Assembly: GCA_964036045.1 (NCBI GenBank)
Contig: OZ038385.1
Coordinates: forward strand, 3,906,001-3,970,000
DNA: 64,000 nt
Direction: 5' to 3'
Source: Eutreptiella sp. 'Long Island Sound 2002'
Taxonomy: Eukaryota; Euglenozoa; Euglenophyceae; Eutreptiales; Eutreptiaceae
Shown here: positions 29,539 through 39,264 of the stretch, piece by piece
Layout of the letters: each line of letters starts with the position of its first letter
How positions within the stretch are numbered: position 1 is the stretch's first letter
Notes under the pieces: model-generated
Database searches by the model: none
Told to the model about the DNA's origin: nothing
Seen by the model: only the letters and a program-made list of their open reading frames with translations
Program-made: the position numbers and the translations under genes

Positions 29539-32384
29539 TGAAGCGGTACCGGGAACCTATGGCCCATGGCCCGGAGGCCTGTGAGCCGTCACACCCGTTA
29601 TGGCCCATGGCCCGGAGGCCTGCGAGCCGTCACACCCTTGCAGAAGCCGTTGACACCGGCTATCCCTGTTCTCTAACCCGCGAAATCTGGAATCCGATTT
29701 CTAACCAATAAATCGATGTAGAATTACCGTGATTTTATTGTCTTAGGCGATTTTCGGTCGGAAATCGGTGAAATACCCGATTTCTACCGCGATTTCCAAT
29801 TGTCGTGAAATCGCCGCCTGATGTCCCCTGTTCGCGCGCCTTCGTCGCTTCTCCGTCGCGAGTTTTGTAATTGACTTTTCTCGAGTACCTGTGAGGTTCT
29901 AAGAGAACTTAAGGGCTGAATCTAGAGGGTATTTAATGTACTTTCATCTGGTGTGTTCACCAGAATTTTTCGCCGTTGCGTTTTCGAGAAAATCAGCGCG
30001 CAAGGCTTTCCGTCGATCGTGCGAACTCATGCTTCTCAAGGACCATGAGTTCGGACGGAACCCTACATCTCCCCCCTATGTCTTTCATCCATGCCCCTTT
30101 CACGCGGGCATATCACTTTGTATAGGGAAGCGGGCAATGGCGGTGTTTTAGGCAGCCTATGGGTCTCGCAAACCCAAGTCGTTTGCGTGCGCAAACGCTA
30201 ACTTTGTGGCCTTGTGAGCACGAACGTTAATGACCGAACACAATGCTCACAAGACCAAAAGCCCGAGGCCATTTTCGTTTTTCGAGTCAACTCAACGATG
30301 GTTCCACGCAATTCAAGGCGTACCAAAACTCCATTTTCAAAAGAGGGCAAGTTTTGGTCGAAAATTAGGCCAAAATGGCCAAACCCCTGAGGCTGGTACT
30401 CGAGGCCTATGGGGAGTTGAGCCTCGAACCAAGGCAATATGTAAAGTAGAGACCACGAAGAACATCGTGGATGGCTTGGTTGTTTTTTACAACCTTGTCT
30501 TCTATTTTGTATAACTTCGCCTTGTGAGCACGCGTGCCACATTGCCTCTTTGCACACGCGCTCATATGCAAGCACTAATGACATGAGTGGGCGGAGACAA
30601 TCTAACCATAGTGTGCATATTTGAAAGCACCTACTATGGGCCTACTCCAAAAGTGTTTACTCATATTTTTGCTCCTCAAGGTCCCAAAGATATGTTCATG
30701 CCAATATCGCCGATATATGCACTTTTTCCCATAAATAGTGTGCTTCAAGGATTGAGGTGTTAAAAATGCTTTCATTATGCTTTGAATCTCAACCCTTGTT
30801 GCAAAAGGGAAGCAAAGCTTCGGTTTGCATCCATGCAAAAGCCCGAGGCTCCCTTCTTTCGTGATACGGAGATACGATATTTGGAGGGACCACTTTTGGG
30901 TGAATTTTGGCCGTTTTGCCCAAAATGGCCACAAACTCCTTCTCCCCCTGATTTCACCCCCGAGGTTGCGTGCGCCACTTGACCAAGGGTAAGGGCAATT
31001 GGGAGAGGGTACATAAACCCGCATCGAATGGGGTGTTTCCCGATGTGGCCTCTCCTCTCGATGGGAGAGTTGTGAGTCACCCAATTTGGGGTATGTTGCC
31101 ATTCTGCCCCATTTGTGTGTCATTTTCCCTCCAAGGGGGAAAATAGCTAGAGGCGACCATGAGGGATGGCAAGTGGCATATATTGGGACCTAAGTCCCAT
31201 GTGTCTATAGCATTCTTGGTTGAAAGGATCCACGCCGTGGCCATGGAGATATGGAATCATGAGTGCGGGCCATTTGGGCCAAATTTCGCTGTTTTTGCCA
31301 TTGTGTGCCATATTGGAATTACCATATCTCCATGGGGCACCGGATCTAGCCAAGGAGAAAGGGCGATTATTGTAGCATATGACCAAGGGTTGAACGCCAC
31401 TGAGTTTCGTATTTGCTCCTCAGGCTCATCCGGAGTTATTCAACTTTTGGTGCGATCCACGATCCCCCCCTTTGCACCGCATGCTGCTTTCTGCCCCGTC
31501 CGTGTGGTCATCCCCTCGGTGAACAGTAAGCAGCCAGCGTGACAGCAAGCGATAACCCAGGGCATGGGACCAAAGGGGATATCAAGGGTTGTGAATCAAG
31601 GGTTGGCGCGTCAATATCGCCAAGCTTTCCTACCCTGGACGGTCGCGCGAGACGGCCGATTTTGCCATTTTGGCAATCATGACCCCACTTCACGAACCCG
31701 TGGTGCCCTGATGCCGGGACCTCAGAGGGAACCAGGTTGGGTGGGGGCTCCAGGGTGTTAGTACTCAAAGGGCTTAAGGTCAGTTACCTCGTCCCTACCT
31801 CTGGCGGGTCCAGACGAGGGGTCAATTTTGGAGATTTTGGAGCTAATATCAGTTTGGGCTGAAACAGCCCATTTTCAGCTACCAACTCCTAAGGGATAAT
31901 GGCGGAGCCATATCTCTGGCTCAGAGAGGAGTTGGAACCTGCCGTTAAGGGAGCATGGGGAGCCACTGTTGGTTGACCTTGGAGCCCCTTGGTTCCCAGG
32001 GACTCGCCTGTGGCTGGGCGGGACACCCCCCCTATTGGCAGGGTTTCAGGGTCCGGACTGAGCAGGGCATGGGTTGTGTTTGAGCCCCCGCCCCCACCAG
32101 CCACTGAGAGGGTCGGACCTGGGATTGGGATATGAGTTGGGACTGAGTGTCTATTGTCCTGTGATGCTCTTACCCCAGTCCAGTCTTAACCCCATGTGTA
32201 CATATCCTGATGTGCTGCTGTACATACTTTCGTTCCCTTGTTGCAGAGTGGCAAGGATCCTGAAACGCTTTGTCACATGACACGAGCGTAATTGATGCCC
32301 CTGTGAGCGCAGTGCTTTGCCTGCCTGCTTGCTTGTGCGTGTCACCGCAGCGTCCCGTGGCCGGCCCCCCACGGGAACGCGTCA
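29539..32384 (+). repeat. 5' LTR of Ty3-B (2846 bp)
   Basis: TGAAGCGG...GCGTCA, repeated at 43566-46411 with sparse substitutions. A 41-bp direct duplication (29558-29639) containing GGCCCATGGCC-type palindromes lies near the start. No LTR-internal ORF looks real. No plausible tRNA primer site follows: the next bases are AAAGCGTTTCACC, which do not begin TGG. Confidence 0.92.
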
Positions 32385-32770
32385 AAAGCGTTTCACCGCC
32401 GCGGGGTTACCCATCCCTCGCATGCCAATCGGGGCCACCTACTCCGAGCAGCGCGGTCCGCAGCTCGCAGCTCGCAGCTCGCAGCGCAGCGCAGCAGCTC
32501 GCAGCGCAGCGCAGCGGCTCGCAGCGCCGCCCAGCGACAGCGCCGAGTTCGTCACGGAGCCCGCAGCGCCGTCCAGAGTATCGCCCTGACCACGCCGCGA
32601 CCGTGAAGGAGGTGCACAGACCAGGACTCCTGCATCAGCGAGTCCCACCGGCCGACCAGCAAGGCCGCGTCAACCACCTCCACAACCACCGGCTGACCAG
32701 CACCAGCCGCACACCCAGTCCAGTGCTGCAGCACCCGCCTCAACAAACACCACCAGGACCAGTTCGTTGA
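32385..32770 (+). other. Ty3-B leader
   Basis: Untranslated leader between LTR and first ATG. Contains a GCAGCTCGCAGC-type short tandem repeat at about 32458-32530. No gene supported. Confidence 0.5.
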
Positions 32771-34189
32771 GTGGAACTAGTGCACACCAAGGACCTCAAG
32801 ACCAACTACGCCCCCGCTGCCATGGTAAACTGGCAAGAAGCGGGCAAGACGTGGCCGCGGCCCCACCCCCATGCAGCGCACCTACTGCGTGGGTTGGTTT
32901 GGGACCAGCACTACCACCACAGCCACCCCCAGTGCGAAGGCGGCATGCCCGGGAGCTTCGAGCTCCGCACGGACATGGCCCCCGACCGCCTGCAGGCCGT
33001 GGAGGACTGGCTGCGGGCGGAAGGGTTTGCCTTCCGCTTCCAGCAGAGGCGCTGGAGGACCTGGACCCGGCCGGACAGGCCCGGCGAGAGGGCTGCGCCC
33101 CGACGGGATTGAGGAGGACGAGAACTCCAACGAGTACCCGTCGGGCGCCTCGATCAATGTCTCCATGTGGGACATGATCGAAAAGAACTTCCTGGAACCG
33201 GGGAGCGAGCGCAGGCTGCAGGGCAGCAGCAGCGCGTCTCCGGGGAAGGACAAGCGGTCCGCCGGGGACAGGAAGCGGGACCGGAAGTGGCAGGAGTACC
33301 AGGAGTCCCTGGCCGCCGAAGCCGCCCGAGGCGCCAAGGGCGGAACCCCAGCCCCGGGTCCCCAACGGGCCAATGGCGGTCACCACCCCGGCCACGCCAC
33401 CCTTGGCGACTTCATCCAAGTCGCCAAGCAGACCCAGGCCAAGCCCCGTCCGCTGCTCCTGAGGAACTCAGGCCCCAGCAGCGACGTGGAGTCGGCCCAT
33501 CGCGGGAGGATGCCGGCGGACCAGGCCAGCTCCAGCAGCAGCGTCGCCCCGACCAAAGGGACATGGCGCGCGCCTGTGAGCGCGCCTGTGGGGTGCCGTG
33601 CAACCTTCGGGTTGCCCGGCAACGGGCCAAGCAGCACAGCGCTGCCGTGGAGGGCGCCGTCGGCATCGCCCAGGAGGAGGCTGCGGAGTGGGCGCATCGC
33701 ATGGCCATCCACGCCCAGACCGTGGCGGCCATTGCAGCCGGACTCACGGCCGTAGCCGCCCATGGGGCAGCAACTGCCCAGGTCAACGGTGAGTTGGCGG
33801 CAGCCGACGAGGAAGCCCGCCTGACGCAGGAGGCCATTGCCTGCAAGGAGGCCGAGGTGAGGGCGCTGGAAGAGGCGCTTGCCCAAGAGAGGGCAAAGAA
33901 GGAGGCGGAGAAAAGGGCACGCGCCGAAGCGACGGCTAAGGCCCAGGCGGACGCCGCCAAGAAGGACGCCATCGAGGCCGCGCGACGGAAGGTCCCTGAG
34001 GAGAGGGCCAAGACGGAGGCGGAGCTGGCGGCGTTGGAAGCGGACAAGGCTCGGCTGCAGCAGGCCCGGGAAGCCGAAGCGGCTCGTGCCCGGGAGGAAG
34101 CCGAAGCGCGAGCTGCCGCAGCCACAGCCGCCGCAATGGAGGAGGCAGAGGCCAAACTCCGCCGCGAGACTCCCCCGGGAGGATCTTGA
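32771..34189 (+). pseudogene. gag: Ty3-B gag, N-terminal coiled-coil part
   Basis: Starts MELVHTKDL (start codon uncertain; the first codon is not ATG but GTG-like, and a later Met exists). Two frameshifts: one near 33085-33105 (into the frame reading NEYPSGASINVSMWDM) and one near 33555 (into the frame reading AEWAHRMAIHAQTVAAI). The last 180 residues are an Ala/Glu/Arg/Lys-rich long coiled coil (33760-34180). A TGA at 34187-34189 is in frame with the following block. Probably one gag precursor with 34190-37124. I know no named family for the N-terminal part. Confidence 0.55.
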
Positions 34190-37124
34190 GTGGAGACCCT
34201 TCGAAAACCTTTCGAAGGGGACGCCTCCTCCAAGATGACGCTGGATGAGGCGGACACGGGCAGCAGTGGGAGCAGTGGCACCACCGCCCATCGACGGAGG
34301 AAGGGCAAGGGGAAGACCCCCGAGACGCCGCGGAGGCCAGCGGGTGGACACCCCCACGACAGTGACCCCTTCTTCACCGCCAGCGACGGGGATGAACGAG
34401 GCCGCCGACATCGCCAAGTGGTGGCCTGGACAGGCGGAGGAGGCGGAGACATCCCCATGGAACCGGAAGGTGAGGATGAGGATCTCCCTCCTCCCTACCG
34501 GAGCTCAGAGTCTTCCGAGACCGAGACGCCCAGGTGGGGCGACATGGACGAGGATGACGACATGGACTTCGGCGAAGAAGCGCCCATCCTCGGACCCACC
34601 GAGGCGACCCGGCGGAGACCCACCGGGACCCCCTGGCGGAGGACCATCAGGACCCCCTGGAGGACGCCCACCAAGTGGACCCCCTGGAGGCGGACCACCG
34701 GGCGGGGGAGGACCCCCTGAACCGGGCGGACCCGGCGGAGGCCCTCCTGGAGGACCCCCTGGGGACCCCAACGACCCACCAGGGAACGGCGACCCGGATA
34801 CCACCTGGCGGTGGATTGTCTACCTCCTCAGGAGGGTCCAGTTCCTCGAGCGCGAGGTAGACATGGGCAAGGGCGAGATGACTCGCATCGCCAGGGTCGC
34901 CGCGCGCGCGCAGAGAGAGCTGGACATCGCCAGGGGCGAGACCAGGTTGCTGAACAAGGTCATCAGCGGCCTGCAGCAGAGGGTGGACGCGCTGGAAGCC
35001 CGTGGGAGCGTCGGCAGCGACCACCCACCCCTGGAGTCTGGCTCGTCGGACGACGGCTGGCAACCCGGACCAGGTCCAGGCAGACCCCATGCCCCCGGCG
35101 GAGCCCCCAGGAGTCGCCCCAGCGCCAGTGCCCCCTCTCTCACCGCCCTCTCTCACCACAGCGCGGGCCGACGCAACGAGCGCGTGCCGCCCGGCAGTGG
35201 CAGTGAGGATTGGCGTGATGAGTGGCTCAGCGCGGAGTACCGCAACCGCCGTGCTCCACCGCGGACACCGGTACGCCCCCGGCGCCCCACATCAGCCCTG
35301 GAACCAATCCCAATGGCTGGTAGACGTTATGGTGGACTCAGGGATGAGGTCCCCAGAGGAGACGTGGAGTGGGATGTCGGCGAAGGTGAAGACCTGGACC
35401 TTGACCTGGAGGAGTTCGACATCAGCCCGCCGCGTGGTGTACGACGGGAGGCCGCTGAACGCAGCCGCCGGCGCCGTGATGAGGAGGCGTACATGGAAGG
35501 AGTACGGCGTGAACATCTGGGTTCAGCGTACCTGGAGGAACCGCAGCGTAGCCACAGGGATTCCATGGAGGAGATGGACGTGGCAGCCTTGGGAGTCCGT
35601 GGGAGAGGCCGATGGGAACCTCGGTCGACCTCGCGGCCGGCGTTCATGGTCTCTAAGGCCGCGGATGCCGCCGTGTGGGAAGACTTGAAGGACATCAAGC
35701 CCCCCATGTACGACGGCAACCCCCTCCACCTCGACCGCTTCTTGGAGAAGCTGGACGATTGGGGGGTAACCGTTACTGAGGACATGCATCCCGCTGATGC
35801 GGAGAAGTATGTCTTCAGACGGTTCAGGTACCGCCTGCCGGAAGTGCTCGGAGAGCTATACTTCGTGGCGACCAAGGAGGGGAAAATCAAGACCCTCAAG
35901 GAAGCCAAGAAGTGGCTCAACGAGCAGGAGCGGGTGGACGCTCCGCAGGTGGCTGCCAAGCGGTGGAAGTCCATCAAGCTTCAGCATGATGGACGGGAGA
36001 TTCGCCTACGGGACTGGCGAGACTTCCGAGGGCATTACACCCTCTTCCGCCGCAACGTGGAGGATTGGAACGAGGGTGACGAGCAGGCTCGCCTGCTCTC
36101 CATGCTGCCGGAAGCATGGATCAAGAGGGTCACCAAGGAGGAAGCCAAGCGGGCCAAGTCCAACCACACGGTCAAGATGATGCTCCCCAAAGAGTATCAT
36201 ACGAACGTGGTGGCTTGGACGAGGAAGAACGTGGCCCGGGATGTCAAACGGCACTCCCTGCGGAACGCTCTCCTCATCACCGTCTCGGGTGATGGCGAGA
36301 AGACCGCGATGTGGCGCCTTGACGAGTGTGAGTTGAGCGGCCAGACCATCCGTCTGCAGGCCATCCCGGCGCGGATGAGCTGCGACGAGATCCTGGAGTG
36401 GGTTGGAGAGGAGGTGCTCAAGGAGTACCGCAACCTCCACCACACCCGCGGGTTGAGGCCCGGCGACCGCGACGTCAACTACGTTGGCGAGGGACCTGGC
36501 GGGGAAGCTGCCATGGACCCAGCGGGACCCGGCGGCGATGAGACTCTCGTCGACGATGACGACGACGATGAGCCCGCCGAAGTGGCCGTTTGTGCCTTCG
36601 TGGCCAACAACCTGAGCGCGGGGAACAAACCGGGAAACTGGAAGCCCCTGCAGCAGGGTTGGAGGAAGAAGGAGAAGAGGGACCCTCGCCGCATTGGCGA
36701 CCCTCCGCTGTCCTTTGGGGAGTTCATACGAGCTCACCCTCAGGGCTGTTTCGTGTGTTATGGGAGGAATAAAGGCTTCAACCATGACCACCGAACATGC
36801 CCCATCCACCAGGCCGACACGGAGGCTTACAAGAAGGCGCACGGGTCGAAGAAGCGTGCGCCCGCGGGTATCCGGGAAGCCAAGGTGGAGGTGGACAGGG
36901 ACGAGCTCTCCAAGCTGGTGTCGCAGGGGACCGAGTTGGCCAAGGAGATCCAGGAGATCAAGAGGGACTGGGTCCCCAGGTCGGACAACAAGAACAAGGA
37001 GAACAACCAGAACGACCAGAACAAGGACAAGGACAAGAAGCCTACTCGTAAGGGAAGGAAGAAGGGCGTCAACGAGGTTGATGCGGAGGAGAACACCCCT
37101 TCTTCCACAACCGACGCCCCCTAG
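34190..37124 (+). pseudogene. gag: Ty3-B gag, capsid and nucleocapsid part
   Basis: Begins in the frame of the coiled coil (VETLRKPFEGD, acidic stretch with LPPPYRSSE near 34485-34510), then shifts near 34600 into the frame of 34245-37124. That frame has a collagen-like GPPGGPP region (34620-34790), a coiled coil, and a retrotransposon gag-like core (about 35690-36450; MYDGNPLHLDRFLEKLDDWG, WRDFRGHYTLFRRN). A Cys/His motif GCFVCYGRNKGFNHDHRTC (about 36745-36805) is an enlarged zinc knuckle. The end is Lys-rich, then TAG at 37122-37124, in frame with pol. Confidence 0.75.
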
Positions 37125-38576
37125 CGGAGCCCCTGCAGCCAAGGGCCCCAGCTAGGGCGGTCGCAGGATGGTGACGTGGGAAGCGCCGAACCATCCCAGT
37201 CGGGAGTCGATAAGCACAAGGGGACTGCCGCGGGCGGAAGGCCCGGTCCGGCACCCAGTCGCGGAGGCGGGGTGAGGGCAAGTGAAGGCACGAACCCTTG
37301 CACCCGTCCGTCCTTAGCGACCAAGAATGTGTTTGATGTACTACAGGATCTATCCGAGAGTATCGGAGGATCACCCGGACCGCAGCTGGTTGCTGCAGAT
37401 GGGCAACCTGAGCCCGTTGTCCACGACCTGCACCAGTCGCTTGTCGAGCTTCTGGAACGGCCGGAGATCCTGAGCCTGCACGCCGTGCGCCGAGTTGGGC
37501 GTGAGCGGCAGTTGCACCTTAAGGTCCGTGCCTTATGCGGGGAAGTGGAAAAGGTTTTCGACGTGTTGGTCGACACGGGAGCTCAAGTCAGCTTGGTCAA
37601 GGCTGGGCTACTTCCACCAGAGTGTCTGACCGACAGTCGGAAACCTGTCAGGCTGAAGGTGGTGAACGGCCAGTACATGGTGGGAGGCAAGAAGGAAGCG
37701 GCCATTGGGCTGCAGTTCGTGAACCATCGTGAGCTGAGCCGCCCAGACCTCGGCAAGGAAATCCTCCTGCAAGGTCGCTTCTACGAGGCCGAGATGGACT
37801 GGGACATGATCGTTGGGTACGACTTCATGATGGAGACAGACTCCGGCGTCCTCCCGGCCCAGGCCTCCATGACCCTGTACCAGGACGACCAGCTCTCGTG
37901 GCTTTCGTCACCTGAGCACCATGTGGAATGCCAATGGATCCACCCCGAACGCGATCAGCTCGAAGTAGCCGCACTGGGCACTGAGCCAACTGGGCCAGCA
38001 AACAAGGAGTACGGCGTAAGGCCGGAAGTGGCGAGCCGAGTGGTTGCGGACCTGGGAGCTTCGGATCTGGCCCTGGATGCGTTCTCTTCAGGAACCTCCG
38101 CCCATCTGCGGGTTTGTGAGAAGTACTGGAGCGCACAGGACTCCGCGTGGAAGAAGCACTGGGGTCCGCATCAGGGATTAATGTGGATCCATTGCCCCCG
38201 TTGGGACATTCCAAGAGCGATAGCGAAGATTCGCAAGGACCGCTCCAAGGCAGTGCTGACTGTTCCTATGGGATGCACCGAGGAGGAAAGTACCCGACAT
38301 TGGGTAGTCTCATTGACCAACATGACCTTAAACAAGGTCGTCCTACCGGCTGGAGAGAGTGTCTATCAGGACGCTGAGGGACAGCCCATGCCACCCCAGA
38401 GATGGCCAACGGAATTCCACTATGTGGATGGGGGCCTTGATCAGGCCGACACCACGGACTTCGTCTGTGTCAACCGCATCATAGCAGAGCCATGGAGACA
38501 ATGCTTCGCGGTTCCCCCTGTTGACATCGGAGAATCGGAAGACCCCCTCACAGAAGAGGAGCTGGATCTGGTTTAG
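37125..38576 (+). CDS. pol: Ty3-B pol part 1: protease and degenerate Dam-like region
   Basis: In frame after the gag TAG with no stop for 483 codons. Numbering from 37176: retropepsin VLVDTGAQVSLVKAGLL with DTGA at 133-136, and MIVGYDFM at 211-218. At 297-420 (38064-38435) lies DLALDAFSSGTSAHL, EKYWSAQDSAWKKHW, LMWIHCPRWDI, KAVLTVPMG: the same layout as the Dam-like domain of Ty3-A, but with HCPR where NPPF would be. The frame stops at TAG 38574-38576 and goes on in the same frame. Confidence 0.75.
   Translation, partial: RSPCSQGPQLGRSQDGDVGSAEPSQSGVDKHKGTAAGGRPGPAPSRGGGVRASEGTNPCTRPSLATKNVFDVLQDLSESIGGSPGPQLVAADGQPEPVVHDLHQSLVELLERPEILSLHAVRRVGRERQLHLKVRALCGEVEKVFDVLVDTGAQVSLVKAGLLPPECLTDSRKPVRLKVVNGQYMVGGKKEAAIGLQFVNHRELSRPDLGKEILLQGRFYEAEMDWDMIVGYDFMMETDSGVLPAQASMTLYQDDQLSWLSSPEHHVECQWIHPERDQLEVAALGTEPTGPANKEYGVRPEVASRVVADLGASDLALDAFSSGTSAHLRVCEKYWSAQDSAWKKHWGPHQGLMWIHCPRWDIPRAIAKIRKDRSKAVLTVPMGCTEEESTRHWVVSLTNMTLNKVVLPAGESVYQDAEGQPMPPQRWPTEFHYVDGGLDQADTTDFVCVNRIIAEPWRQCFAVPPVDIGESEDPLTEEELDLV
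38064..38435 (+). other. Degenerate Dam-like domain in Ty3-B
   Basis: Positionally equivalent to the Ty3-A domain (between protease and RT), with LDAFSS for VELFAS, a W-containing loop, and a hydrophobic strand ending VPMG. The NPP(F/Y) tetrad is not kept, so catalysis is unlikely. Similarity is by eye. Confidence 0.4.
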
Positions 38577-39264
38577 GGGTATATGGATCAGCCCTTTCAC
38601 GACTGGGGAAACCAGCGTGAGGGCAAAGGCCAAGACAAAGCCTGGTGGGAAGTGGACTGAATCGTCTCCGGTTCCTATGATGGGAATACCTTCGTACAGA
38701 GGGTGCTGGATCACATGTCCAGCCAGGACGAGCCGCCTGGCGGTAACCCACCCACCTACGGCGATCTATTCCGAGGCAAGACCAGAGATGGCCCTTTGGG
38801 CCACCTGGGAAGACCGCCTGAGCCGAAGACGAGCGGGGTTGCTACCCCTCAAGTAAGCTCCGTGGTCCAGGTGCCCGGAAAAGCCAAGGCGTAGTCCGAT
38901 GATTGCCCCAAGATCCAGGCGTTGAGGGCCAGGCTGAAGCAGAAGTATGGGGACACCTTCTTCAGCGGAAAGCCTGTATTTCCCCCACCGGTGCGTGGAC
39001 CGTATGGCGAGGCCAAGATACGACTGAAGCAGGACCCCCGTGTGTATCGGCACCGGGAGTTTGCCCTGAGGGGCGAGAGGAAGGAGGCCATGGAGAGGAT
39101 CCTCCGTGACTTCATCCAGAGAGGGTGGCTTGAGCCGTGCCACTCCGAGTGGGCCTCTCCGTGCTTCGTCGTCCCCAAGAAGGTGGCCGGAGAGTAGCGG
39201 CTCGTGGTCGACTACCGCGGCCTGAACGCCCAAACGCAGCTATACGCTGCCCCTCATTGAGGAT
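38577..39264 (+). pseudogene. pol: Ty3-B pol, connector and RT N-terminus, broken
   Basis: Same frame as 37125-38576 with stops at 38658-38660 (TGA), 38892-38894 (TAG) and 39195-39197 (TAG). The RT fingers are recognisable: LRDFIQRGWLEPCHSEWASPCFVVPKK, then LVVDYRGLNAQT after the last TAG, which sits where RTs usually have Trp (GEWRLV). A one-base shift near 39238 moves to the frame of the following ORF. Confidence 0.75.

Noticed and set aside
29936-32280. ORFs in the Ty3-B LTR (71 to 173 codons, both strands)
   Set aside because: Repeated only with the LTR; no domains; low complexity.
33380-34458. Long minus-strand ORFs opposite Ty3-B gag
   Set aside because: Shadow of the GC-rich coiled-coil coding strand; the gag frame is the one with family features.
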